Shown: in pieces, positions 52,759-64,000 of the stretch | How positions within the stretch are numbered: position 1 is the stretch's first letter | How the letters are laid out: the number at the start of each line of letters is the position of its first letter | Assembly: GCA_030248065.1 (NCBI GenBank) | Contig: JASAMV010008656.1 | Coordinates: forward strand, 21,979 to 85,978 | DNA: 64,000 nucleotides | Direction of reading: 5' to 3' | Source: Rhynchonema sp. JSB1_4 | Taxonomy: Eukaryota; Nematoda; Chromadorea; Monhysterida; Xyalidae | The notes under the pieces: generated by a model | What the model was told of the DNA's origin: nothing | Seen by the model: only the letters and a program-made list of their open reading frames with translations | The model's database searches: none | Made by a program: the position numbers and the translations under genes

Positions 52759-55536
52759 TCACAGAAATGTCCAAATCATTCCAGTTACAGCAGCGCTCAT
52801 CAAAATTGTCCAAGATTCAGCAGCGTGCATGCGCGCAGCCACAGATGTTTCAGCGATGACCAGCCGATCGTCGGTAGCCTTGGCCGCCACCAAGGACACA
52901 CTGGTGAACACGGTCGAATAGCAGTCCCTGAGAGTGTCGCCAGCTTGATGCAATCTCTGCAATGTCTGCCGCACCACATCGTGAAAGTAGAGTTTCAGCC
53001 AAATACGTTCATCGGCCGTCAGTGATGTCGAGAACATTTTGCCGCAGATCAACTCGATGTTGGCCAGCTGACATTCGGTGTAGTCGTTGAGCAGGCTGCA
53101 ATATACTGTACCTATGGGAATTGGGACTGAGACATCATACTAAGGCTTATACCAATGTTGTCAGCGCAACTGTCTGCGTTTCGTTTGAAGACAGTAGGAT
53201 GTCTGTCGTCGTCACGCACCGGCCCTGTCTATCCGCCAATGCCGTTTACATGGCAGCCCCTACATTTATCTCATCCCGCATTTTGGCCTTGTCGTGCTAT
53301 AGTTTGCATTGCACGCTGTGTTGCACAGGAGATGCCCAGCATATTGCGTTCGCATGAAACACAGGCAGGTGCGTTGACAGCAATAATCTATACTACTAAA
53401 ACAGGAAGGCGTATGTATGTATGTATGTATGTATGTCTGTGGCCCCCTCCCTCGGAAGGGCGGACGGGTCAATTTTCACGGGTAGCTTTGGGGATGCTAA
53501 CGGGTCTCCGGGGGGGGGGGACGGCACGGGCGCGGCGCTGTAGCCGGGCCGTAGGCACGGGTCCCGTCTAGTATTAGCCCAATTTAGAAAGATCTGTGTT
53601 CATATCTATCTACAAAACGAAAAAAGCGCCCTAAAATACTCACTCGCAAAACAAGTGGTCCATTTCGGTCGACTGCAGAACGCTATTCTGAACGTAGGTG
53701 ATTTCGGCCAATTTGCTGCGACAGCGATCCTCGAGTCGTTGGTGAATCATTTCCAGACAAAATCCGGGCTGAGAATCGGGCGCTGAAAGATATTTGAACG
53801 AGTCAGATTAGCCAATCGGTCAGCGATGACTGACAGACAATGTCCAAAATGGCACTCATACCCAGGGGTTAGGCAAAAAAACGACGGCGTTTTTTCTTAA
53901 AAAAACGACGTTTTTAAAAAAAAACGTCTGGGTTGTTTTTCGTTTTTTTGAATCCTGAATTTCCTTGATTTTTCAGGGAAAGTACCCTGATTTTCAAGGA
54001 AAATCAATTTTTTGTCCCATTTTGTTCAAAAAATTTTCGACCAATTTTTACTTTGTCGAGATACGTCGATATACGGAGTTTGACTTTCAGTGATGACCCC
54101 GGCCAAAGTTGGTCCCATGATGCGGGTCTGATATGGGATCTTAACAACTCGCTAGAAAAGGGTTGAAACCCGTTTATTTTGCCTCAGAACACATAGAATT
54201 ACTTCATTTAACCACGTTTTCTTCCCAACATGAGCGTTTTCCAATTTTTTTTGGGGGGCATATTTTGGTCATCAGGGCGTTTTAAAAAAAAACTTTAAAA
54301 AAAAAACGATTTTTTTGAAAAAAAAACGTTTTTTGCCCAACCCTGCCCATACCATCTGGCGATTGACAGTATTCGCCGACCATGTGCCACTTGTTGACAC
54401 CAAACGTGTCGCAGTGGATCGAACAATGTCGGTAGGTGCGATAGTACCTGAAAAGTGATTATTCGACTGTCACTTTTTTCTGAACGAAATGTGCCCGTTG
54501 TGGTCCTGTTGTGTGTGTTGTCCACCTGATGTGCGCGGTGCACCAAATAATCGTCAATACGAGTGTTGTATTCTCTTCAAACAGAGGCTGTACACTCTTT
54601 CATTTGATTCTCGGCCCAAGCAACGTATACAGCAAATGTTTCATCGCAACGGCAGTCATCAAGTAAAACGCATGTTTCGAGCTACGTTGTCGACCTGTTG
54701 GTTACCATTCACGACGATGACTACTGTTTTCAAGGCGTTGAAACATTTTCTGTATACCGCTTCTGGACTTTTACAAAACGGAAAGACTATACAACATGTA
54801 TAGTCCGTCCACCAGCTCATGGCACTTTGTGATGCTGGCTGGCCGACTTGTTCCCTTCCTCCACGTTCTAATGAAAGAGAAATTGAGCTTCCAAAAAGAA
54901 TAATTTTTGCTCCTAAATTGTGGTTTTTTATGAAATCGACGTGTTTTATAGATTTTAACTTAATTTAATTTTAAATTTGATCGAATTCAATCGTTTTCGA
55001 CACATTTTATTATTTTTTTAAGGTTTTTGCAATATCGCTCGCACTCAATGTCTCTTTCATTAGAACGTGGAGGAAGGGACCAAACCAGCCAGCAGCAACA
55101 CAAAGTGCCATGAGCTGGTGGACGGACTATACATGCAACCAACACACAACCAACAGTATGTATGCTATTGATCAGGACTTGATTGATCAGTATACTTTGG
55201 AAGGATCCTAGGTTGTTTACACAGCACATGAGCTCTATCTACTGACTGGAAAATTGACTCAGCTCCAACTGTAGCACAACTGTAGCAAAACCAACCCAAT
55301 CAAACAAAATACATAACTCACCAACAGAGCACCCGCCGTTGTGCTTCAGGCATCAAGCTCAGCTCGTAGACGGTGATCAACTCAAAGTGTTTCTGCTTAT
55401 TAATCGTATTCAATCGCTGTTCAAATTGTGCAGTGCATTCGTTGTAGCACGTTGAATGCGCGCGAATGAGTAGTGCGCTATCGAAAATGACGGACAGCGT
55501 CAGAATATAGGCGAACATCAAACGATTCGCTGCCAT
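52759..55536 (-). CDS. Cysteine-rich, probably secreted or GPI-anchored protein, 261 residues
   Basis: Family not recognised. Four exons with good splice sites and consistent phase: 55322-55536, 54353-54447, 53644-53782, 52759-53095 (786 bases). The N-terminus is a signal peptide (NRLMFAYILTLSVIFDSALL). The mature part has about a dozen cysteines in spaced pairs: TCYNEC, HCSIHCDTF, EYCQSP, FCLEM, DRCRSK, LFCE, DYTECQL, LICGKM and RDCYSTVF. The extreme C-terminus is hydrophobic (SAAVTGMIWTFL) with no charged tail, which would fit a GPI signal. The Cys spacing loosely recalls nematode-specific secreted domains such as DUF19 or CPG4, but this is a guess. It follows another Cys-rich gene after only 39 nt. 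The first donor after exon 2 is adjacent to a MITE. Confidence 0.75.
53153..53577. mobile_element. MITE of the TTGTCAACGCAACTG family, interrupted near its right end
   Basis: Left GTTGTCAGCGCAACTGTCTG, right CAGGCAGGTGCGTTGACAG with CAATAA...TATTAG. The terminal CAATAATATTAG is split by the Helitron-like insert at 53387-53571. It lies in an intron of the 52759-55536 gene. Confidence 0.7.
53387..53571. mobile_element. Helitron-like non-autonomous element
   Basis: Begins TCTATACTACTAAAACAGG and ends CACGGGTCCCGTCTAG, between host A and T with no duplication. This is the Helitron signature: 5' TC, 3' CTRR, a GC hairpin (ACGGGTCCCGT) just before the end, and A/T target. The host sequence CAATAA/TATTAG is intact in the sister MITE at 23434-23445. 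It contains a (GTAT)n run at 53412-53435. No helicase frame; 185 bp. Confidence 0.75.
53863..54345. mobile_element. hAT-type MITE abutting a splice donor
   Basis: Left CAGGGGTTAGGCAAAAAAAC and right GTTTTTTGCCCAACCCTG are inverted. Flanks CTCATACC and CCCATACC match in 7 of 8 positions. The right flank overlaps the 5' splice site of the exon ending at 54353. Confidence 0.75.
54795..55134. mobile_element. Foldback MITE, third copy of the 4696-4941 family
   Basis: Ends ATGTATAGTCCGTCCACCAG and CTGGTGGACGGACTATACAT are a perfect pair. TTCTAATGAAAGAGA and its complement lie inside the arms. Intronic in the Cys-rich gene. Confidence 0.75.
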
Positions 55537-55575
55537 AGTAGTGTCTCTGTGATCGTTTTTGAAGTTACCAAACAA

Positions 55576-55759
55576 TCACAAACAATTAGTCGGGTCTTCT
55601 AGACACCAACGGCTGCGGTCAACGCAAATACATTTATCAGATCGGAGCAATTGAGCGCAAATATCTTGACGACAGCTCTCACAGCACACGATACTCCATT
55701 TGTCAACAATCACATCGTGGCAGAGAGCGGTGCACGTTTTTGTCCGCAGATCAATCACC
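55576..55759 (-). CDS. Last exon of a second cysteine-rich protein gene (partial)
   Basis: A strong acceptor (ctttttag) precedes an open frame of about 60 residues ending at a TAA. It is dense in cysteine: TKTCTALC, WSIVCCESCRQDIC, DKCICVDRSRWC and DPTNCL. The family was not recognised. Upstream exons were not located with confidence; a possible signal-peptide exon lies at 61641-61724. The stop codon is only 39 nt upstream of the ATG of the next Cys-rich gene on the same strand, suggesting an operon-like pair. The intercistronic stretch has cacag shortly before that ATG, which could act as a trans-splice acceptor. Confidence 0.55.
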
Positions 55760-56726
55760 CTAAAAAGCAAGCAAGTTGCTTATAGTTCTGTTGAGTGTGC
55801 TGTTACATATACATACTGTATATGGCGTTTGTTGCGTTTTGTTTTTCGACGGCCACTTTTTTGCGCCGCGTCGCAAAAAAACAGACAGAACTAACGAAGT
55901 ATAGGTGCCTTTGACATGCGAACGGGCAACAGCTAACAACAGGTGTGGAGTGGGTGTGTGCCACGCTGGCTGTCAGCAGAGTGTCAGTGCTCGATGCGAA
56001 CTTTTACGTCAACACTGAACTTTGCACGCCAACTGTTGCAGCGAATTTGGCACCCGCTCCGTACCGTGGGCACTTTGATGTTGTTAAGAAAAACACAAAA
56101 AGATATATGTAGTATAGATGCAGGGTAACAAATATGAACATACGAAACATGTTGGAATGAGAGGAGCAGCAAAACCAAAGGTTATTGTTCGCAAAAGAGT
56201 GAACAAAGTGCCCATTTGGTACGCTGGTTAGAGACAGACGCCTTGTTTACGATGATCGACTGGGCTCCCAAGTGGCGGGATTTATGCGCCGCACAGCGAC
56301 TTTTCGTTTGGCGAAAAATCAGACATAAATGTCGAAAGCCTATAATATGCGCTCAAGAATATACGACAATGTGAAGTTTCAATTGGCCTTTGCTTGAGCT
56401 CTGCGCGGCACTTGAGCAGTAAGATCTGTTCTCAATATTTCCGAGGTCGCGACATGGCCAAATGGTGAATTGTGGCATATTCGCACTGACGATGTCCTGG
56501 TGCACTACGCGCATGTGCGACGCAACGCACTTGCTGATGCACCATACGCGTCCTTCTTGTTTGAGATGCTCAAGAAACATCTGTCCGAAGTTCCACCACG
56601 CTGAACATATGCAGCGGGACCCCAATCCATAACTGGAGCACGTGTATACACGAGCAGTGGGGCAGCTGCCGGGCACCACTACTATGGTATAAGAGACGGT
56701 TAAATTGAGCCGCAAAGACGGATGAT

Positions 56727-56956
56727 ACAATTGTTGTCAACGCCACTGCCTTGTGTTTCGTACAAGCGCAGTCCTTCTTGCTGTACATACATATGTGGGT
56801 ATTTACATGCAACACACGTTATAGTGTGCAAACCAGCGAATAAAGGGTTTGCCATGAATAACACACTTGGATGCTCCCAAGGACCTGGGTTGACAACAAC
56901 ACAGACATACTGCTGGGTTTGCACGAATCACAGGCAGTTGCGTTGACAACAATAGT
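56727..56956. mobile_element. MITE of the TTGTCAACGCAACTG family
   Basis: Left TTGTTGTCAACGCCACTGCC and right CAGGCAGTTGCGTTGACAAC. No frame. Confidence 0.65.
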
Positions 56957-57436
56957 ATAAGCCGCAAAAACCACATCCGCTTGCGGTGCCGCATAAAAAA
57001 GCAACAATCAACGCTCCCAAAACTGTCACACTATGCATCGTTCTGGTTTTGGGTTTGTGGCGGTGGATATGAAACTAAATTTTGTGCCGCCTTCAGCTCA
57101 TTATGCGCCTGCCAACCAACATAAATCAGGTTAGACTGATTCGGTAACCACAATGATTCGGCAACTTCAGGCACTTTTGCTCGCGGATGCTGCTAAAAAT
57201 TTCCAATTCCGCTTTTTATAAGCAATGCATGGCACATACAGTATACACTGGTTTGGCCTGGTACTAATGCGTACATCTCACATTTTCTTTTTCTTTCTCG
57301 TTTTTGACCTAAAACATCCACTGATGATGAGCCATGCAACACGATAAAGAACTCGGTTGTAAAAAGTTGAAGTGACTCGCCAGCTCAAGAAAGCAAAAAA
57401 ACGAAAAAAGCATCCGACCCCTTGATCTCACGCCAT

Positions 57437-57703
<267 letters not shown>

Positions 57704-58227
57704 AAAAAAACTGAAACCAAACCAAATGTGTGTAGTCAGACATTTGGTAAAAATATGAAAGATTCTTGAAAGTACTACACGCTTCGTAATCCACGCGCGC
57801 TTCAGATGTTGGTGCAAAGGGCTTAACGGGTTTGACAAGTATAGGCGTGTAGTCTTCCCAAAGGCCGTGCCTGTGTGCCTTACTTGGACAACAACGCACC
57901 AAAAAACAACTGTCTTCTTGTCACTTACGATTTGTGTTGGCACAACAAACCGCGCGGAAGTAAAGTTAGCGCACTCGTGAGAAGTCGTTTGCCGCAACAG
58001 TTTTTGAGAGGAATCAGAATCTTTGCACATTAAGCAAAATGAAACTGTCGTACCTACATAGATTATGCTCGGTCTTGCTGTATTGTGATGTGGCAGCCAG
58101 ACACACTTTTTCTCGTGCATATTTGAACGATGTGATGTGATATTTCATTATCTCGCTTCAGTGCTTCGATAAGAAGTCAAAAAGTGATTAGTTTAACAAA
58201 CGCTGTCTAATTGCAGGTCTACCAACA

Positions 58228-58244
58228 GAGAGAGAGAGAGAGAA
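58228..58244. repeat. (AG)n run
   Basis: Short GAGAGAGAGAGAGAGA tract in an otherwise unassigned stretch. Confidence 0.6.
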
Positions 58245-58529
58245 AAGACGACAAAATAAAGGCCTCTGCGGCTGCGGTGCCGTGTGTTTTTGTACCTCCA
58301 GAACGCGGTTCGCACCGAAAACTGCCGCAGACTGCAGCCGCGCTCGGTGGTGCGGTTTGTCGTCCGCGGTGCCGCAGCCTTGTATGTGAAAAAAATGCAT
58401 ACGCACACAATTTAGAATACAACATCGATTGATAACCGCACTGTGGTCCGCCCGGTAAAAGTTTGAAATTTTTCAAAGCCCATTTGCTGCACACCGCAGA
58501 ACTAAGGTGCGATCGCAAGCTGCACTCAC

Positions 58530-59174
58530 TGGCAAACAAACAACAACCGTGCTCAATTCGGTGGTTGCACTGCCGCCACCGCAGAAACTGCGACCGGATC
58601 GCACAAGAAACAGCCCTTTGTGATAATCACGTATTCGAATAATTGTCGAAAGCAGCTGTGCAAAATCATCTGCAGAAATTGACAAACTTCTGGTTTCTCC
58701 CCATTTCCCCCGATGGTGATTAACGATGGTCGATTCGGTGTATTTCACCTGTACTTTTCAGTTTTGGCAAGCCGCACCAACCCTAAGCCAACACAGATAT
58801 AACCTACAACTAAGCCAACAACATCCATAGTAAATATACTTTATTTTTCATTTCTCAGGTATACATACAGACATTCAGGGGACATCAACACCAAACCGGT
58901 CTTTGTCATCAAGAGTAATATCGCAAAAGTAATCAAGAATAAGGGGTCATCGTGCAAAAGTAATTACCAAACGGACAATTAGCATATGTATTTCTTGTCG
59001 GAAAAGTCGCTCTTAAAATTTCGAAGTATCCTTTAAAGCAAAAACTCAGGTGTCCGAATCGCAAAACAAGACCTGACCGCGATCACCAAGTTTGCCAACC
59101 ACAGCAGACATGATTTTTTTCTCTATTTTCTCCTTTATTTTTGCGATTGTGGTACCAGTATCATCGTTACTCAT
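58530..59174 (-). CDS. Candidate two-exon fragment with SH2-like sequence (uncertain)
   Basis: Exon 58530-58748 is phase 0 at both ends, with acceptor gtacag and donor gtgagt, and encodes 73 residues. It includes DDFAQLL, then HKGLFLVRSGRSF, resembling an SH2 alpha-A helix followed by the phosphotyrosine-binding FLVR motif, and later STVVVCLP where SH2 beta-C would be. A possible first exon, 59073-59174, starts MSNDDTGTTIAKIKEKIEK and joins in phase. SH2 domains bind phosphotyrosine in signalling proteins. Possible further exons near 57938-58030 and 57780-57885 are unproven. It could also be spurious. Confidence 0.36.
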
Positions 59175-60686
59175 AAAAATACACAAATTTACGCCATGAA
59201 CAGCGATTCGAGCCCAAGAACAGACCTGCGTAAATTTTATCCACCAAAGTATCGCTTTGGGACCAGAGGCGATATGAAATGATAAATTACAGCAGCATGT
59301 TTGCACAGCCCTAGTATACACCACAACAGCAACGTGTGTACCGTATTTTATACGTATTTGGTCGGCTTCTGAGCTTTCGCTTTGGCCTGAAAATAGAGAG
59401 CATACGAAAAATGTATTTCAAAGTTCGATACAAACGGCACATGCACGCAACAGGCGTGAACATTGGGGCGCCTGCAAAGTTTTGCACCCTCCCTCCGCCC
59501 GCAATATGGCGCTAAAACACCCGTCTTTTTTATTTATTCTCGTATTTTGACCGTTTTTCTAGCCGGGTTCAGGATATCCGAATCGAGCCCATATTTCATT
59601 ATGTGTGGTGGCGGTCCAGCAACACAGACGCCAATCTGACAAACTTGTCAAAGCAGAATGATACACAAAGTTCCAGTTGAGCTTGTATAATATAAACGAG
59701 TGTATTTACAGTATATTTGATGCGACACTTGCTTGCAGAAAACTTGTATCTTCTGACACTGACAAACCGTGCATCGTGTCTTTGTTCAACGACACACGAC
59801 ACTGCTTGTTGCTTTGACATTGATTTTACATCGCTTTTTCCACGGCACTGGATTGTTTCCCCCAAAGCAAAACTTGCAGTTCTCAAAACATGTACAGAAT
59901 CTGTAACGGACAAACCTTATTCGACTCACAAAGATTTTATCCCATCTCTGGTCATGGAGGATCAAACAAACCGGTGTGCAGTATACAGGGGATAAATTTT
60001 ATGCACATTTGTTTACGCTCTCCTGATGCGCATGCTTCATTTCCATTCGCTGAAATTTAGATTTCGAATTTGCACGTGGTACCACCGATGCTTTTGGGTC
60101 TCGAAAATGTGTTGCCTTGCGCAGACTTTGCGTGCATTTAAAATCCGGGCGGTATTATAACAAACTGCTAGAGTTCCCAAAAATCTTCCTGTCTCTAACT
60201 GAGCAAACTGGATTAAATTTTATGTGGTGTTCTAGACTTCCATTTCGCGTCCCGGCGAATGGACCACAAATTACATGTGATACGCGCTGCATTGGTCCAC
60301 AGCCCTGAGTGCAGGCAGTCAGCCATCACCCAAAGTGCAACTTCCTTCCGCCGATCCGGGCTCGGGTCGTTTCTCGCTCTGGCGCGCACGCATTTTCACA
60401 GGAGATTCCAGATTTAATGTATATGCTTCGTTAGACTCTTCTTTGATTTTGGGAACACCGTAACTTCGGTAAAGGCCGTTGATTCATTCTGAGACGGCTG
60501 TTTGAGATCTCTTATTTGGGCCTGGTTCTGGATCTTCAGCAACTGTCAAACATAAAGAATGGAGTTCGAATTAAAAAAATTGCTTGTATAATCCCAGTTG
60601 TATCCAAAGACCCGATGCATGTTTATGCTTTTTAATAAAATCTAGTCACCAATAATTGTTTATGGGCAAGTGCATTATATTACAGT

Positions 60687-60897
60687 CAGAGGTCGCAATC
60701 GGGCCGGGTTTGGCCGGCCCGGCCCGGCCCGAGCCCCCAAATCTCACTTACTTGCCGAATCCGTCAGAAATTTTAGTATTTTTGACAAAAAATCCCTACT
60801 TTTTTAGTAAAATAAGTCACTTCAGAAGCTTCGGGCCGGAGTGCCCGGCCCGGCCCGGCCCGGCCTGAGGTCGGGCCGGCCCGATTGCGACCTCTGA
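60687..60897. mobile_element. MITE with CAGAGGTCGCAATCGGGCC ends
   Basis: CAGAGGTCGCAATCGGGCCG at the left and CGGCCCGATTGCGACCTCTG at the right are a perfect inverted pair. Subterminal GGCCCGGCCC runs occur on both sides of an AT-rich centre. No frame. Confidence 0.8.
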
Positions 60898-61640
60898 TTA
60901 CAGTATAACAAGAGCACGCACGGTACATATTACTGTGATTTCTGATACCCCAAAGCCTCAAACGATACAAGCCAATGCGTAATAAACCAGAACTAATTTC
61001 TGCCACCAACGACTGTTCGGCTGGCGTGCATGTGTGTAATCAATTCTATGAGCTCCATAAATTACAATTCTACGCCCTCAAAATTGGCTCGGCATTTGGT
61101 TTTTGTGGGTTTTTTCGCGAGAAAATAGGGCGTGTTTTGATTTTGCATGTACATACATACAGTTATACTCAAGAACTTCATATTAGTTTCATGATATTAA
61201 CTGGCCGGCGACATTTGTTCCGCTGCTGCCCAAGTTTGGGACAAAAACCGGAATACGACATACAATGCAGACATAAAGTTTTGGTTGGTCTCGTTTTGGG
61301 CTGTTTCAACTGTTTGCGTGGATTCGTCATCAAGCCGTTTATATTCACCAGATAAAGTTATGATACAACTTCTTTTTGTGTGCGTTCATTCTGACCATCT
61401 GACTCATAGACTAAAAAATTCGAACACTTTCAAAATGTGAGCATGTTCTCGCTTTCATCGCCTTTCTAATTCAGAGCAAGCCAAGTTACCAAGTGTTCCG
61501 TCGCATCGCCTAAACCACTACAAATAAAGAATATTTATCAAACCGAAATATATCATCAGCACAGCGCAACGGGGTTCCCTGCTGACGGCGGAACAACATA
61601 AAGACAAAAAAACATAAAATAAAATACAATCTTCCCCCAC

Positions 61641-61724
61641 CGCGTTTGGTTGTCCAGTGTTGTCGTCATGCACAACGGCAAGCCATGCAAGAACAAGAAA
61701 CACAATTTGTGCCATTTTCGTCAT
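61641..61724 (-). CDS. Possible signal-peptide first exon
   Basis: The ATG at 61724 opens MTKMAQIVFLVLAWLAVV, a good signal-peptide profile, and runs to a gtgggg donor after 28 codons. It could be the first exon of the Cys-rich gene ending at 55576, but the connecting exons are not identified and the SH2-like exons lie between. Weak support. Confidence 0.25.
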
Positions 61725-62131
61725 ATTGTCAATCGCGTGATTGTTGAGTCGCCACAGCGCGAACAACACACAAACATGACACCGCAGGATGCCGCGGTTG
61801 TGTCAGGTATGTATATATGACTATGAAACATCACCCTGAGTAAAATGCGTATGTCAGAGCTCAGCTTTTGAACAGGATGTGATGGATGACTGCTTGTGCG
61901 TGAATAAAGGAGCGCTAATTTGGTTTATCTGTCTCATGGATCACACAATCGCTTGAGTTACATACCCGGCTGTAGCTCGTTGAAGTGAATAGTGTTGAGG
62001 TGTGTTTTTCCAAATGAGGTCAAGTGACCGATCAGCAAGTTTGGTACACCAGATATTAACTTTTACCCTGGGTCAAAACTAAGTTGTTTTGCCTCTGATT
62101 TCGAGTCGTTCCAGTGTTAAATCGTCAGTTA

Positions 62132-64000
62132 AAGGGTCTCCGCCATATATATTCGACCAAAACCAATCTCATTGAAACTAGGCACGGTGACTGGGTTTGG
62201 TCCAAAACACTCACCACCAAGAAAATTTTTTCCCATATCAGCTCCCTGTCTGAGCCCGAAGGGCTGAAACGTAAAAAATTTTGACCCTACCACCGCACCA
62301 TCAAAATAAAATACCGATCTGTTTCGCATGTTCTTAGTGTGCCGTTTGATCACAAATGTTTCATAAACGCCTTGGCTCTAATTTGAAATTATACTCACTT
62401 TTTTGGCACCACCACAGCTCGCGCTACTTTGCCAAAACCACGCTAATTTTAGAAAAAAAATTTTCCGTTGTATTTTTGGGCCACATAGACAGCACACAGA
62501 GCTTTACTATAAAATAGGTAACAAAGCACATTTATCATGCTATTCAAGCGATCAAAGACCAATTTCCCATCGCTGATAAGTTTCGACAAAAGTTTGCCCA
62601 ACTGTTGTGAGCCTCAACTTTTTGGCCCTTTTTCGCCAACACCTCTTTGTCGCACAATGACTTTGGATTGGTTTTTTTTTTCCTGAATCGCAAAGCAAAA
62701 ACAAACTCTCACCACACAAAACAAAAAAAAACGGGACGACAAAAAAACAAAACACAAAAAGAAACACTTCTATGTCATAATTTCCTATTTTAATAACGAT
62801 GTACCAAGGTGACATATGGCACGCCAGATAGTAAAAATATATTGTTGTTAATTATGTGCAAAACTATGTTGGTTCATATGCATACCTGGAGGTACGAGCA
62901 AGAAATGAATTTTACACAAAATCCACCATATTAACAAATTTTCGTTTCCGTCACATTTTTAGCTTTCCTACTGTTGTGATGGAATTGTGACATTTACTGT
63001 CCGATTAAGCGCCAACGTTATTGTTGTTTATCGATCAAAATCCAACATTCTAGCTCTGACGCTCTTGGGCAGAAGTCGTTCAAATGAAGGCACCGTGGAC
63101 GCTGGTCCGGTTACAAGCCCGGTTGTAGTTCGAAGTCCAACGCATGGACCTCAATGATCACGATTTTCCAAAAGATACGTTTGAGCTCGAATTTTGGATT
63201 TTGATCGATAAACAACAATAGCGTCGGGGCTTCATCGAGCAGTAAATATTACACTTCTGTGGGTTTCCATCACAACTGTGGGTAGGCTATAAATATGACG
63301 GAAGCGAAAATTTGCTAAAATTATGAATTTTGTGTAAAATTCATTTCTTGCTCGTACCTCCAAGTATGCAGATGAACCAACATAGTTTTGCGCATAATTA
63401 ACGACAACTATATTTTTACTATCTGGCGTGCCATATATCACCTTGGTACATCGTCATTAAAATTGGAAATTATGACATAGAAGTGTGCTTGGGGTTCCCA
63501 GAAAAGGGCCAGAAAGTTGAGGCTCGCAACAGTTGAGCGAACTTTTGTCGAAACTTATCAGCGATGGGAAATTGGTCTTTGATCGATTGAATAGCGTGTT
63601 AAATGGGCTTTGTTACCTATTTTATAGTAAAGCTCTGTGTGCTGTCTATGTCGCCCAAAAATACAACGGAAATTTTTTTTTCTAAAATTAGCGTGGTTTT
63701 GGCAAAGTAGCGCGAGCTGTGGTAGAGCCAAAAAAGTGAGTATAGTTTTAAATTAGAGCCAAGGCGTTTATGAAACATTTGTGATCAAACGGCACATTAA
63801 GAACATGCGAAACAGATCGGTATTTTATATTGATGGTGCGGTGGTAGGGTCAAAATTTTTACGTTTGAGCCATTCGGGCTCAGACAGGGAGCTGATATGT
63901 GAAAAAATTTCTTGGCCGTGAGTGTTTTGGACCAAACCCAGTCACCATGCCAGGTTTCATTGGGATTGGTTTTGGTCGAATATATATGGCGGAGACCCTT
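62132..64000. mobile_element. 1.87-kb foldback element reaching the window edge
   Basis: Left end AAGGGTCTCCGCCATATATA and right end TATATATGGCGGAGACCCTT are perfect inverted copies, the right one finishing at base 64000. The arms are inverted with few differences for about 900 bp (for example GATGTACCAAGGTGACATAT). The loop is around 63045-63215. No transposase frame; open frames inside are not conserved as proteins between arms. Confidence 0.9.

Overview
This window is eukaryotic, intron-rich animal DNA with a heavy load of small DNA transposons. It is probably from a nematode. Interspersed GCCTAA/TTAGGC tracts match the nematode telomere repeat, some introns are very short, one pair of genes is only 39 nt apart, and the P450 and KCNQ proteins look nematode-like. 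TEP1 is absent from some well-studied nematodes as far as I recall, so a non-rhabditid lineage is possible. The phylum is an inference.

Layout: (1) bases 1-1060, + strand: 3' end of an EGF-module gene. (2) 2416-21204, - strand: a nearly complete TEP1 gene (telomerase/vault-associated protein 1) with low-complexity N-terminus, TROVE region, vWA-like region, DUF4062, NACHT region and a WD40 C-terminus. Its NACHT region appears to have lost both Walker motifs. (3) 22106-26423, + strand: an 11-exon cytochrome P450 of the CYP2 clan type, 510 residues, reconstructed with consistent splice phases. (4) 27254-35257, + strand: a 12-exon KCNQ-like potassium channel, 560 residues, with an altered S4, filter edge and S6 hinge. 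(5) 38945-45381, - strand: a basigin/neuroplastin-like immunoglobulin-superfamily membrane protein. (6) 45.4-52.7 kb: gene-free, extremely C/G-rich repeats. (7) 52759-55760, - strand: two closely spaced cysteine-rich, probably secreted proteins. (8) 57-62 kb: a few uncertain exons, one resembling an SH2 domain, and a (TG)n tract. (9) 62132-64000: a foldback element filling the right edge.

The genes do not form one pathway; this looks like an ordinary chromosomal neighbourhood. TEP1 and the P450 are divergent and share about 900 bp of upstream sequence. The P450 and KCNQ genes are in tandem, and KCNQ and the basigin-like gene converge. Introns and spacers are packed with non-autonomous elements. 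Several can be dated relative to one another because they are nested and have exact 8-bp target duplications (hAT type); one Helitron-like insertion is supported by an empty-site copy in the same window. I saw no intact transposase or reverse transcriptase, no tRNA or rRNA gene and no CRISPR array.

Exon coordinates were worked out by hand from splice consensus, reading phase and family similarity. The best-supported models are the P450, the KCNQ-like gene and the TEP1 exons listed individually.
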